Assembly: GCA_013299115.1 (NCBI GenBank)
Contig: JAAFKA010000030.1
Location: 1-54,070, forward strand
Origin: Cytophagales bacterium
Lineage (GTDB): Bacteria; Bacteroidota; Bacteroidia; Cytophagales; Thermoflexibacteraceae
Direction of reading: 5' to 3'
Length of the DNA stretch: 54,070 nucleotides
This document shows, one piece after another, positions 42,771-51,718 of the stretch. The position numbers were made by a program, and so were the translations under genes. Position 1 is the first letter of the stretch, and the number at the start of each line of letters is the position of its first letter. The notes below the pieces were generated by a model that saw only the letters and a list, made by a program, of their open reading frames with translations, did no database searches and had not been told where the DNA came from.

Positions 42771-42987
42771 CTTAGGTGGCACTACCCTAATTTCATTATC
42801 AAGAGAGTTTAGATAGATATAAACTTTACTTTCAGTTTGTCTTGTAATTTCAATTACTTGCAAAATTTTTTCATAATTATTTACTGTATTTTTGCTACAC
42901 ATTTCAGATTGGTACTTTTTTTGAGAGTTTTGAAGTTCTAAACTATTTTTGCTTTTCTTTTATTTCTCCAATTTTACTACCTATTAT
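42771..42987. other. gene-free junction before DUF4157 gene
   Basis: About 215 A+T-rich bases that start where helicase similarity ends (GCTTAACTTAGG). The minus strand has an open frame but reads through the helicase fragment, so I do not accept it. TATTTTTG at 42887-42894 is a possible -7 box for the following gene, though the nearest TTG is too far away. Confidence 0.35.
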
Positions 42988-44517
42988 ATGTACACACACA
43001 AGGATAATACTAAAGAAGATAAAAAAAATACATCTCCTTATCACAACACAAACCAAAGTGTGGAAAATGAAAGTGTTTTTCATTTTGAGGACAACAGCCC
43101 TCGTGCAATACAAATGCGAAAATTGCAAGAAATGGCAAATAATAATCCGCAGGCAATACAAATGCGAAAATTGCAAGAAATGGCAAATAATAATCCGCAG
43201 GCAATACAAATGCGAAAATTGCAAGAAATGGCAAATAACAACCAACAAAGTATTATCCAAAAAGAAAATAACACAGGATTGCCTGACCAACTCAAAACAG
43301 GTATAGAGAACTTATCGGGTTATAGCCTTGATGACGTGAAAGTGCATTATAATTCTGATAAGCCTGCCCAACTCCATGCACATGCCTACGCACAAGGCAC
43401 AGAAATACACATAGCTACTAGACAAGAAAAGCATCTTCCTCATGAGGCTTGGCACGTGGTGCAACAAAAACAAGGCAGAGTAAAACCAACTATGCAACTC
43501 AAAGGAGAGGTAAATATAAATGATGAGGCAGGATTGGAGAAAGAGGCAGATGTGATGGGGGTAAAGGCTATGCAAAAAACATCTTTCCTTAATGAATTGA
43601 AAATTTATTCACAAAAAAAGGATACGCTTCAGCAAAGAGTTATTCAAAGAATGACATGGGATACGTTTGTAAAGGAATTTCCACATGAAAAAGCTTCTAT
43701 GATGAAAGAAAGTTTTTGGAAAAAAATAGACCTTACAAGAAATGTATATGAAATTATGGATGATGCCTCCCAAAAGGGTAAAGATGTTGCAGAATTAGAT
43801 GCAATAGCCGAAATACTACGTAAAAATCCAGTAGCTGTCAATATTCAAAAATATCAAAGAAAATATGATACTATTCCAGAAAAAGAAAAACAAGATGTTG
43901 CAAATGTGATTATGCTTACCAGAGCTACTTTAGGTATGCCTTTAAATAAAAAGAGTGAACAAAATGGAATAGAGCATGAAATAAGTACAGTAGAAATGTC
44001 TCAAGAACAGAGTTTGGTAAAAAAAATATTAAATGGAGTTGAGGAAGACTTATTAGCATATTATTCCTTAACAAGAAATGATGAGTCCCCAATTGTAGTT
44101 CTTATTTTAGCTGTGGCAAGTGATATTGTCGGCGGGGGAGTTTGTGATAACTTTGCTAGCTTGGCAGCAGTTTATTCTAAAAAATTATATCCTAAGCATC
44201 CTATTTGGCTTATGTCCACTGGTGGACATCGTTATGCTGCAACAGGAGAAAGTGCAGAAACTTTAGACCATCCAATTGATGCGTGGTATGAAAAAAGATA
44301 TGCAAAAAAACATAAAACCTTGCCAGGAGTTGCGGATAAACAGGAGTTTAATGTTGAGCAGTTAAATGAAAACTATGAAAAGTTAAAAGAGCAGGGAACA
44401 AAATATTATTATAGTTTGCTTGATACTTTAACCTTACCCGAACTAATTTTGTTAGCAGCAAGATTAGAAGAACAAATAGCACATTTAGTTCAATTATTAC
44501 AAGAACTAAATGATTAA
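42988..44517 (+). CDS. DUF4157 (eCIS-core) protein with papain/transglutaminase-like C-terminus
   Basis: A 509-residue effector-like protein. Residues 40-87 hold three 16-residue repeats (AIQMRKLQEMANNNPQ). Residues about 100-190 are a DUF4157 domain: LPDQLKTGIENLSGYSLDDV, then HIATRQEKHLPHEAWHVVQQ, a putative metalloprotease-like HExxH-type motif found in cargo of extracellular contractile injection systems and other secreted toxins. The C-terminal part has GGGVCDNFASLAAVY (about 386), STGGHRYAATGE (about 412) and DHPIDAW (about 429): a Cys-His-Asp order that fits a papain- or transglutaminase-like enzyme. Start chosen at ATG 42988; the frame is open 13 codons upstream with no better start. 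It is cargo between two copies of the helicase 5' end. No injection-system genes lie in the window. Confidence 0.75.
   Translation: MYTHKDNTKEDKKNTSPYHNTNQSVENESVFHFEDNSPRAIQMRKLQEMANNNPQAIQMRKLQEMANNNPQAIQMRKLQEMANNNQQSIIQKENNTGLPDQLKTGIENLSGYSLDDVKVHYNSDKPAQLHAHAYAQGTEIHIATRQEKHLPHEAWHVVQQKQGRVKPTMQLKGEVNINDEAGLEKEADVMGVKAMQKTSFLNELKIYSQKKDTLQQRVIQRMTWDTFVKEFPHEKASMMKESFWKKIDLTRNVYEIMDDASQKGKDVAELDAIAEILRKNPVAVNIQKYQRKYDTIPEKEKQDVANVIMLTRATLGMPLNKKSEQNGIEHEISTVEMSQEQSLVKKILNGVEEDLLAYYSLTRNDESPIVVLILAVASDIVGGGVCDNFASLAAVYSKKLYPKHPIWLMSTGGHRYAATGESAETLDHPIDAWYEKRYAKKHKTLPGVADKQEFNVEQLNENYEKLKEQGTKYYYSLLDTLTLPELILLAARLEEQIAHLVQLLQELND
43105..43248. repeat. three 48-bp tandem repeats in DUF4157 gene
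   Basis: Units at 43105, 43153 and 43201; the first two are virtually identical and the third differs only at its end. Each encodes AIQMRKLQEMANNNPQ. Linkers of this MANNNPQ type are common before DUF4157 domains. Confidence 0.95.
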
Positions 44518-44540
44518 ACTATCTTAATTTTTCAGTTTCC

Positions 44541-47057
44541 ATGCCCCCCTATCCTACCCTCTCTTGGTTTCAAGCAAAAGGTTTTGTAGCCCAGCCTTTT
44601 CAGATAGCCACCCAACAAGCTTATCTCAACGGCAAGTCGGGCTTACTCAACGCACCTACGGGAAGTGGCAAAACGATGGCACTGTTCTTAGGTTTTTTGA
44701 CTGCCTACATAGAAAAACACCCCACCGACTACCAAAAACCTCGCAAAAATGGCTTGCAAGTCATCTGGCTAACACCTTTGCGTGCCTTAGCCAAAGATTT
44801 GCAGCAAGCTATGCAGTCGGCTTGCGATACCTTGCAAGTGGCGTGGACAGTTGCCCTGCGGACAGGCGACACCGCCGCACACGAAAAGCAACGCCAACAA
44901 CGCCAAATGCCCGAATGTATTTTGACTACTCCCGAAAGTTTGCACGTATTGCTTGCCCAAAAAGACTGTTCCAATTTATTTGACAACTTGCAAGTGATAG
45001 TTCTCGATGAGTGGCACGAATTGTTGGGCAGCAAACGTGGCGTGCAAGCAGAGTTGGCTTTGTCCCGATTGGTGGGTTTTTGCAAGCAACGCCACCAAGA
45101 AAATTTTGCAAACTACCCGAAAATTTGGGGAATTTCTGCCACCATTGGCAATATGGACGAGGCTGCACAGGTTTTGCGGTCTTTGTTGCCAATTTCCTTA
45201 CAAGCTGATTTTGAGGTCATTAGGGCAAACCAACGCAAAACTTTTACTTTGAAAGCTATTTTGCCACCCACCTTAGCCAATTTTTCTTACACAGGGCAGT
45301 TAGGAACAAAACTCATTCCACAATTATTGCCTTTGTTGGAGCAGGCAACCAACAGTTTGATTTTTCTGAATACACGTAGCCAAACTGATGTGTGGTATCA
45401 AAAAATATTGGAAGCAGCCCCCGAATGGGCGGGGCAGTTGGCTATTCACCACAGCTCGATAGACAAAGAACTCCGTTTGTGGGTAGAAAATGCCTTGCAA
45501 GCAGGCAAATTGAAGGCTGTTGTCTGCACATCGAGTTTAGATTTGGGCGTAGATTTTCCTTCGGTGGACAGGGTGGTGCAGATAGGTAGCCCAAAAGGGG
45601 TGAGCCGACTCCTGCAACGCGGAGGCAGAAGTGGACACCGACCTGATGCCCCAAGCGAAGTTTATTTTTTGCCTACCCACAGTTTGGAGTTGGTGGAGTG
45701 TGCAGCCTTGCGTGTAGCCCTTGCCGAGCAAGAGGTAGAAAGCCGAAAACCTTTGCAACTTTGCATAGATGTATTGGTGCAATACCTCATTACGCTGGCG
45801 GTGGGCGAAGGTTTTGACGAGCAAACGACCTACCAAGAAGTGAAAACAACATATTGTTTTCAGCACTTGACCGCAGCCCATTGGCAGTGGCTCCTGCAAT
45901 TTATCACGACAGGAGGCAGCAGTTTGGCTCAATATCCTGAATATAAAAAAGTGGAAATAGACCCCAATTCAGGGCTTTACAAGGTCTTGCAACCCAAAAT
46001 GATACGCCAACACAGGTTGTCCATTGGCACAATCGTGAGTGAGCCTTTGGTAAAAGTGCAATACCAAAAAGGCACTTATTTGGGCATGGTCGAAGAAAGT
46101 TTTGCTTCCAGCCTTTCAGCAGGAGATACTTTTTTCTTTGCGGGGGCAGCTTTGGAAGTGATACAACTCAAAGATTTTACGTTGTTTGTGCAGAAAAGCA
46201 AACGCAAAACAGCCCAAATTCCGCGTTGGTTGGGTGGCAGATTGCCGTTGAGTTCGCAGTTGGCAGCACAAATCAGAAAGCAAATCCACGATTTTCAGGT
46301 AGTTACTTCCAATCTTGAAACTTCCAAACCAACTTTGCAGCCCGAAATGGAGGTTTTACGCCCTCTGTTGGCGGTGCAGCAGCAGACCTCTGCATTGCCC
46401 CTTTGCGACCAATTATTGATAGAAAATATCAAGACTTCCGAAGGGTATCATTGGTTTGTCTATCCTTTTGCAGGGCGGACTCTACACGAAATTTTGGCTG
46501 TTTTGTTTGCCTACCGCATAGCCCAGCAGCAACCTATTACGTTTTCTATGGCTTTTAACGAATATGGTTTTGAGTTGTTGGCAGACCAAAGTATAGACCT
46601 CGTTGCCCTTTTGCCTCGTTGCCTTGCCTTAGAAAATATCCGCCACGACATAGCCCAAAGCCTCAACCAGACTGAAATGGCAAAACGCCGTTTTAGGGAA
46701 ATAGCCACCATTGGCGGGCTTATTTTTCAGGGTTTTCCGCACCAAAATATCAGAAGTAGGCACTTGCAAGCCTCTGCTGGATTGTTGTTTGAGGTATTGA
46801 GCAAGTATGAACCCGACCACCTTTTGCTGGCACAAGCCCACAGCGAAGTAATGGAAGGGCAATTAGGCTATGCCGAAGTGGAAAAAACTTTGCTTGCTCT
46901 CCAAAAAACAAGGCTTTTGTGTACCACGCCCACGCAAGTTACGCCTTTTGCCTTCCCTATTTTGATAGACCGTCTGCGTGAGCAACTAAGCAGCGAAACT
47001 TTGGAACAAAGGATAGAGAAGATGCAGAGGGGGCTGCAAGGTTGTTTTTTCACATAA
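44541..47057 (+). CDS. ligase-associated Lhr-type DEXH-box helicase
   Basis: An 838-residue superfamily 2 helicase. Walker A is APTGSGKT (residues 39-46), LTPLRALAKD is motif Ia, LTTPESLHVLL leads to DEWHELLGSKRGVQAEL (motif II), GISATIGN is motif III, VVCTSSLDLGVDF and QRGGRSGHR are motifs V and VI. The DEWH box and the long Lhr-type C-terminus match the ligase-associated DNA-damage-response helicase, which in other genomes sits with an ATP-dependent ligase and an MBL-fold exonuclease. These partners are not in this window, and the MBL protein at 41433 is a different type. Its own 5' part is duplicated at 42604. Confidence 0.9.
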   Translation: MPPYPTLSWFQAKGFVAQPFQIATQQAYLNGKSGLLNAPTGSGKTMALFLGFLTAYIEKHPTDYQKPRKNGLQVIWLTPLRALAKDLQQAMQSACDTLQVAWTVALRTGDTAAHEKQRQQRQMPECILTTPESLHVLLAQKDCSNLFDNLQVIVLDEWHELLGSKRGVQAELALSRLVGFCKQRHQENFANYPKIWGISATIGNMDEAAQVLRSLLPISLQADFEVIRANQRKTFTLKAILPPTLANFSYTGQLGTKLIPQLLPLLEQATNSLIFLNTRSQTDVWYQKILEAAPEWAGQLAIHHSSIDKELRLWVENALQAGKLKAVVCTSSLDLGVDFPSVDRVVQIGSPKGVSRLLQRGGRSGHRPDAPSEVYFLPTHSLELVECAALRVALAEQEVESRKPLQLCIDVLVQYLITLAVGEGFDEQTTYQEVKTTYCFQHLTAAHWQWLLQFITTGGSSLAQYPEYKKVEIDPNSGLYKVLQPKMIRQHRLSIGTIVSEPLVKVQYQKGTYLGMVEESFASSLSAGDTFFFAGAALEVIQLKDFTLFVQKSKRKTAQIPRWLGGRLPLSSQLAAQIRKQIHDFQVVTSNLETSKPTLQPEMEVLRPLLAVQQQTSALPLCDQLLIENIKTSEGYHWFVYPFAGRTLHEILAVLFAYRIAQQQPITFSMAFNEYGFELLADQSIDLVALLPRCLALENIRHDIAQSLNQTEMAKRRFREIATIGGLIFQGFPHQNIRSRHLQASAGLLFEVLSKYEPDHLLLAQAHSEVMEGQLGYAEVEKTLLALQKTRLLCTTPTQVTPFAFPILIDRLREQLSSETLEQRIEKMQRGLQGCFFT

Positions 47058-47101
47058 AAAATTAGTTTCTTTACCAAAGTTTGATTAAAAACATTTATTT
47101 A

Positions 47102-47132
47102 TTGCACACTTTCAAAGTTTCCAATAGATTTG
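47102..47132 (+). promoter_or_regulatory. promoter of the BcgI-like R-M operon
   Basis: TTG (47102-47104), 20-base spacer, TAGATTTG (47125-47132): a good match to the Bacteroidota consensus, placing transcription start at about 47139 and a leader of about 33 bases. Confidence 0.65.
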
Positions 47133-47171
47133 TACCTTATTAGCACAAAAAATTAAAAGAATTAAAACCAA

Positions 47172-49238
47172 ATGAACGAAAAGAAAACAACCCAATCCAT
47201 AGAACCAAACATTGCAGAGTTGGCAAATGGTTGGCTAAAATCTTACAAATTAGCCTACAAATTAGAACAAGAATATTTTGGAACAAAGGACAAGCCTACC
47301 GAAATAGACAAGGCTCTTGACTACTATTATTCTAAAAATGGTGGGGTGGGTGGCAACAGACCTGATGCTAAACTTTTGTTGCAAGACAAAAACTTAGATT
47401 ATTACCCTATTCTTATTGAGTACAAAGGCTATAAAGATAGATTGGTGAAATTGGACAGCGAGGGCAAAGTAGAAAACATTACTGCTAAAAATGAACCGAA
47501 CTTAAAAAACATCAATGGTTATGCAGTAAATGGGGCTGTGCATTATGCCAATGCCATACAACACCATACCAATTTTAAAGAAATCATAGCTATTGGTATG
47601 ACAGGCTACAAAGATGAAACAGGTAAAATAGTACACCAAATAGGCGTATATTATGTGTCTGGTAGCAATTTTGGCTATGGGCAAAGAGTGGGTGAGTTTT
47701 CTGATTTTTCCTTTCTGAAAAAAGAAAATTTTGAGGCTTTTATTGAGCAAGTAAAAACTTTGAGCCTCTCGCAAGAGGAAATAGACAAACGCAAGGAGCA
47801 AAGAGAAAAAGAAATTGATGTTAGTTTGGTAAAACTGAACAACGATATTTACGAAAACGAAAAAGGAATAGGCGAAAATGAAAGAGTGTATTTGGTGGCT
47901 GCCTCTATTATTGCCACCATTGGCATACCTAACAAAGTGCCTATGTTGGATAAAGATGAGTTGAAATCGCAGACTTTTGTCGGCGGACGTGATGGCGACA
48001 TTCTAATTGGGCGAATCAATGCTTTTTTGAAAGAAAAAAAACTGCCCGAAGAAAAGCAAGACTTAATTATCAGAACTTTACAAAACACACTGCTAACCGA
48101 AAATATCAACAAAGTTGAAAACGGAGAAAGTCAATTAAAAAGAGTTTTCACAAAAATTGTAGATGATTTAGGTATCTATTACAAAATAGGTTTAACAACA
48201 GATTTTACAGGAAAGTTATTTAATGAAATGTATGGCTGGCTGGGCTTTACGCAAGACAAACTGAATGATGTGGTGCTTACACCGTCTTATGTGGCTACGT
48301 TGTTGGTAAAATTGGCAAGAGTAAACAAGGATTCTTTTGTCTGGGATTTTGCTACAGGCTCGGCGGGGCTGTTGGTGGCTGCTATGAACGAAATGCTTGT
48401 TGATGCTAAAAATACGATAACTTCGCCTGATGAACTCACACAAAAAGAAATCAAAATAAAAGCTGAACAACTACTTGGTTTAGAGTTATTGTCGAGTGTG
48501 TATATGTTGGCAATTTTGAATATGATTTTGATGGGTGATGGAAGTTCTAATATTTTAAATAAAGATTCTATCAAAGATTTTGACGGAAATTATGGTTTTG
48601 GCAACTCAGCTAACAAGTTTCCTGCTGATGCCTTTATCTTAAATCCGCCTTATTCTGCCAACGGAAACGGAATGAACTTTGTGGAAAGAGCATTAGGAAT
48701 GATGAATAAAGGTTATGCTGCCATTATTATTCAAAACTCGGCAGGTTCGGGAAAAGCCTCAGCATATACCAAAAAAATATTAGAAAAACATACACTTCTG
48801 GCAAGTATCAAAATGCCAATAGATTTATTTTTAGGTAAATCTATTGTGCAAACATACATCTATGTTTTTAAAGTAAATGAAAAACACCACAAAGACGAAA
48901 TTGTGAAGTTTATTGATTTTTCGGAAGATGGCTACACCCGTACCAACCGCAAAAAAGCAAGCAATAACCTAAAAGACAGTAATCAGGCAAAAGAAAGGTA
49001 TGAAGAAGTGGCAAAGCTGGTGAGGTTTGGCAGAAGTAAACTCAATATTTTTACTGATAAAGAATACCATGAAGGACATATTGACCCAAAAAACGGAGCA
49101 GACTGGAATCAAACTGCACCCATTGACACTAAACCTACGCTGCAAGATTTCAAGAAAACAGTATCCGACTATTTGGCTTGGGAGGTTGCTACTATTTTAA
49201 AATCACAAAATAAAGAAGCCGAAAACATGGGAAAGTAG
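47172..49238 (+). CDS. BcgI-like restriction-methylation subunit (nuclease fused to N6-adenine methylase)
   Basis: A 688-residue protein with a PD-(D/E)XK nuclease at its N-terminus (Pro64-Asp65 in GNRPDAKLLL, then Glu83 and Lys85 in LIEYKGYKD), a helical linker and a gamma-class adenine methylase. The SAM motif FATGSAGLLVAAM is at about 393 and the catalytic NPPYS at about 491. The fusion and size fit the A subunit of type IIB/IIG systems such as BcgI, in which one chain cuts and methylates DNA while a separate S subunit chooses the site. No separate hsdR is needed or seen. The S gene starts 20 bases downstream. Confidence 0.82.
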   Translation: MNEKKTTQSIEPNIAELANGWLKSYKLAYKLEQEYFGTKDKPTEIDKALDYYYSKNGGVGGNRPDAKLLLQDKNLDYYPILIEYKGYKDRLVKLDSEGKVENITAKNEPNLKNINGYAVNGAVHYANAIQHHTNFKEIIAIGMTGYKDETGKIVHQIGVYYVSGSNFGYGQRVGEFSDFSFLKKENFEAFIEQVKTLSLSQEEIDKRKEQREKEIDVSLVKLNNDIYENEKGIGENERVYLVAASIIATIGIPNKVPMLDKDELKSQTFVGGRDGDILIGRINAFLKEKKLPEEKQDLIIRTLQNTLLTENINKVENGESQLKRVFTKIVDDLGIYYKIGLTTDFTGKLFNEMYGWLGFTQDKLNDVVLTPSYVATLLVKLARVNKDSFVWDFATGSAGLLVAAMNEMLVDAKNTITSPDELTQKEIKIKAEQLLGLELLSSVYMLAILNMILMGDGSSNILNKDSIKDFDGNYGFGNSANKFPADAFILNPPYSANGNGMNFVERALGMMNKGYAAIIIQNSAGSGKASAYTKKILEKHTLLASIKMPIDLFLGKSIVQTYIYVFKVNEKHHKDEIVKFIDFSEDGYTRTNRKKASNNLKDSNQAKERYEEVAKLVRFGRSKLNIFTDKEYHEGHIDPKNGADWNQTAPIDTKPTLQDFKKTVSDYLAWEVATILKSQNKEAENMGK

Positions 49239-49258
49239 CAACCTCACTTAACCAAAAA

Positions 49259-50422
49259 TTGGAAAAGGTTAAGTGGGGAGAATTTAGAATTGAAGATGTA
49301 TTGGAGTGGCAATCACAAAAAGAAATTGACCCTCTAAAACTTGAAGAATTAAAAGATGAGACAGAAAAATTTTATCCTTTTTACGGACAAGCAACCATAA
49401 ATAACGGAATCATTTCTTATCATCAGCTAACAAACAGGGTTTTAAATAATGAAAATGGAAAACCAACAATTTTAATACATTCAAACAATCAAAGCATTGC
49501 TTATTTGGAAACACCTTTTTATTTAAAAGATGGACATGGTGCAACAAGTATATTGCAAAGTGAAAAATTAAATAAAACAAACCAAATGTTCATTATTGCT
49601 GCCATTGATAAAGTTATCAAAAGCAAATATTCTTATAATAAAAAAGCAACAAAAATTGAATTAAAAAATACAGTTGTAAATCTTCCCACCAAAAACGAAA
49701 AAATAGATTTTGAGTTTATGGAAAGTTTTATTTCAGAATTAGAGTTAGCACGTATCGCAGAATTGGAAACAGAACAAATAGCCGAATTGGAAGCATATTT
49801 ATTGGCAACTGAATTAAAAGATTATACTTTGACAAGTAAGGAAGAAAAGGTGTTGCAAGAATTTGAAGACATAAATTGGCAAACCTTTAATCTTGAAAAA
49901 TTATTTGGAAAATCTACTCGTGGCAGACGATTAAAAAGTGATGATAGAATTTCGGGAACTTTGCCCTTTGTTACAGCAGGCGAAATAAATGAAGGCATTT
50001 CTGCATTTATTGGAAATGAGGTCATTGTTTTTCCAAAAAACACAACAACAATAGATATGTTTGGCTCTGCCAAATATAGAAATTATGAATATGGCGGAGA
50101 TGACCATATTGCAGTGGTTCATACCGAAAATTTGCCAAAATTTGCAGCAATTTTCATAACCGCAGCCATTCATAAAGTATCTTATGCAGGTCAATTTAGT
50201 TATGGTAGAAATTTTTATGCAAAAGATGCAGACGAATTAAATATTTTGTTACCAAGTTACCCCACCCCTGCCCCTCCCCTTCTGGGAGGGGGGCTTTTGG
50301 GGCTACCAAATTATGAATTAATGGCAACCTTAATTTCCGCTATTCAGAAATTGGTTATCAAAGAAGTTGTTTTATATGCAGATAGGAAAATAGAGGCAAC
50401 AAAAAGTGTAGTAGGTATCTAA
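49259..50422 (+). CDS. specificity subunit of BcgI-like R-M system
   Basis: A 387-residue S subunit with two target-recognition domains: residues about 5-150 (VKWGEFRIEDVLEW...KLNKTNQMFIIAAIDK) and 205-350 (INWQTFNLEKLFGKSTRGRR...PKFAAIFITAAIHK). They are separated by helical spacers with the repeat RIAELETEQIAELEAYL, so it should read a bipartite site. No ATG is available; TTG at 49259 is the likely start, though the frame is open upstream to 49214, inside the end of the A-subunit gene. A G/C-rich palindrome (50260-50304) adds TPAPPLLGGGLLG in frame before the last helices. It ends in a strong terminator. Confidence 0.82.
   Translation: MEKVKWGEFRIEDVLEWQSQKEIDPLKLEELKDETEKFYPFYGQATINNGIISYHQLTNRVLNNENGKPTILIHSNNQSIAYLETPFYLKDGHGATSILQSEKLNKTNQMFIIAAIDKVIKSKYSYNKKATKIELKNTVVNLPTKNEKIDFEFMESFISELELARIAELETEQIAELEAYLLATELKDYTLTSKEEKVLQEFEDINWQTFNLEKLFGKSTRGRRLKSDDRISGTLPFVTAGEINEGISAFIGNEVIVFPKNTTTIDMFGSAKYRNYEYGGDDHIAVVHTENLPKFAAIFITAAIHKVSYAGQFSYGRNFYAKDADELNILLPSYPTPAPPLLGGGLLGLPNYELMATLISAIQKLVIKEVVLYADRKIEATKSVVGI
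50260..50304. repeat. G/C-rich in-frame palindromic element, copy 3
   Basis: CCCCTGCCCCTCCCCTTCTG followed by GGAGGGGGGCTTTTGGGGC: a stem of C and G runs inside the S gene. It is the only stretch of this composition in an otherwise A+T-rich gene and is translated in frame. Confidence 0.7.
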
Positions 50423-50479
50423 AATCTTGCGTTAAAGAGGTCATCTTTTAGAAAGATGACTTCTTTAACGCAAGATTTT
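50421..50479 (+). terminator. long hairpin terminator of R-M operon
   Basis: Arms of about 28 bases (AAATCTTGCGTTAAAGA plus GGTCATCTTT, and the reverse complement with one mismatch) around a 4-base loop, followed by TTTTT. It begins inside the stop codon of the S gene. Confidence 0.85.
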
Positions 50480-50532
50480 TAAAGGTCTTTTAGGAGTCTG
50501 ATAAATAGTTTTTTGTATCTTACATTATTATT

Positions 50533-50623
50533 AGAGTTTATGAATAATTACCCAAAGATGTCATTTTTTTGAAAAATGACATCTTTTGCCAAGCCTCTTA
50601 ACAAAAAATTATTCATAAACTCT
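50533..50623. mobile_element. MITE (AGAGTTTAT family), intact copy
   Basis: A 91-base element with perfect 17-base ends AGAGTTTATGAATAATT ... AATTATTCATAAACTCT, flanked by ATT on both sides. The inside is a second hairpin AAGATGTCATTTTT-TTG-AAAAATGACATCTT. Degenerate or partial copies: 13161-13375, 32741-32778, 11253-11270 and 40895-40911. Confidence 0.7.
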
Positions 50624-51102
50624 ATTGTTTAATAAGTACAGACGAGTATTTTTTTTTCTGTAACCAATTTATATTTTGATATTTATTGGTTTTATAACTT
50701 TTTTTTATATTAACTTGCGTAGTTATTACATTGCGTAACCTTGCTAAAAAATACTCAAAAAAAAAGCAATAGTTTACAAATAGCAGATTTCTGTATTTTT
50801 AAGAAAACATTTTTTCCTCTTTTTACTTGTGTTCATATAAAGCAAGGGATTAGGTTTACTGTTTTAGTTAATTGTATTCTTTTCAGTCGCCTCAAAATTA
50901 GAAACACCTATAGAAGTGCTTCTAATTTATTAAGGGAGATGCAAAGATTGAAGCAACAATTTTACAATAAGCAAAGCCTGTTGTAACTTGTTTATTGGCT
51001 AATTTTGCAAATTAACAAGTACAAGAGCTAAACTAATAAGCAAAGGAAGTAAATAAATCTTTTCTTTGCAAAGTTTTTTACGTTTTTTTTTAAAGAAAAC
51101 TT
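50624..51102. other. gene-free stretch before the HTH gene
   Basis: About 480 bases of A+T-rich DNA. A frame from a TTG at 50741 (81 codons) lacks a usable start and shows no protein-like pattern, so I do not call it. It probably contains the promoter of the repressor-like gene, which I cannot place. Confidence 0.35.
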
Positions 51103-51534
51103 ATGAATGAAGATTTTAAAACTCGTTTAAATATATTGTTAGCTGATAAAAGCCTAAAAACTAAGGATTTAGTCGAACTATCTGGGCTGTCTAAGCAGGC
51201 TATCTACGATATATTAAACGGAAAGGTTGAGCATTATAATAAAAAACTCATAGATAACTTGACAGCTAAAACACAGGTAAACTTAAATTGGCTGTTGCTA
51301 GGCGAAGGAGTAATGTACTTACCTGCCCCTACTACTCTACAGGGCATGGAAGTAGCAGAAAGTTCAAGTGTCTACCATGTTGCTAAAAATCCTCAATCTA
51401 CAGAGCCAAAAGACAAACAACTTTTTGAAAACACAATAGACAATCTCAATAGGCTCATAGAAGAAAAAGACCAACGCATCAAAGATTTGCAAGGGCAGAT
51501 AGAGTTTTTGAAGGATTTGGTCAATAGGCAATAG
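51103..51534 (+). CDS. CI-repressor-like HTH protein with C-terminal coiled coil
   Basis: A 143-residue protein. Residues 5-65 are a phage-repressor-like (XRE/CI) helix-turn-helix: KTKDLVELSGLSKQAIYDIL, then VNLNWLLLGEGVMYL, the typical end of Bacteroidota CI-like domains. A short linker leads to a coiled coil (LNRLIEEKDQRIKDLQGQIE), probably for dimerisation. There is no peptidase domain, so it is not cleaved like LexA. No phage genes are nearby. It is monocistronic with two terminators behind it and lies upstream of aceA, whose promoter region has repeated TTTCGCT motifs that could be an operator. Confidence 0.8.
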   Translation: MNEDFKTRLNILLADKSLKTKDLVELSGLSKQAIYDILNGKVEHYNKKLIDNLTAKTQVNLNWLLLGEGVMYLPAPTTLQGMEVAESSSVYHVAKNPQSTEPKDKQLFENTIDNLNRLIEEKDQRIKDLQGQIEFLKDLVNRQ

Positions 51535-51539
51535 TTGCC

Positions 51540-51604
51540 TTTTATCATTTTAAGCATAGCGAAGAATCTGACCCAGATTCTTTGCTATACTTAAAATGAT
51601 AAAA
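51540..51604 (+). terminator. long hairpin behind the HTH gene
   Basis: Arms of 31 bases (starting TTTTATCATTTTAAGCATAG) around a 3-base loop, with two differences that still pair as G-U. It lies 6 bases after the stop. Confidence 0.8.
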
Positions 51605-51634
51605 TAGCAATAGCAACTAAGAAATAATTGCAAT

Positions 51635-51677
51635 AAAAGCCTTTTGAAGTCTTATTTGACTTCAAAAGGCTTTTTTT
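51635..51677. terminator. second terminator hairpin
   Basis: AAAAGCCTTTTGAAGTC and its exact reverse complement with a 6-base loop, followed by a run of seven T. Confidence 0.8.
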
Positions 51678-51709
51678 ATATAAGTAATTGAAAATCAATT
51701 ACTTATATA
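51677..51709. repeat. A+T-rich perfect palindrome
   Basis: TATATAAGTAATTG-AAAAT-CAATTACTTATATA, 14-base arms. The core resembles the GAAAATCAATTA motif seen in the MITE copies and in the gap near 8330. Confidence 0.6.
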
Positions 51710-51718
51710 AAAATAGTT

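Noticed and set aside
42666-42902. 78-codon minus-strand frame across the helicase fragment
   Set aside because: Half of it is antisense to the duplicated helicase piece; no independent support.
43010-43290. Repetitive frames opposite the DUF4157 gene
   Set aside because: Shadows of the 48-base repeats.
50741-50986. 81-codon plus-strand frame before the HTH gene
   Set aside because: TTG start, no leader, residue pattern of translated A+T-rich spacer, no family.
51103-51709. Prophage remnant around the CI-like repressor
   Set aside because: No integrase, structural or lysis genes nearby; only a single regulator and hairpins.
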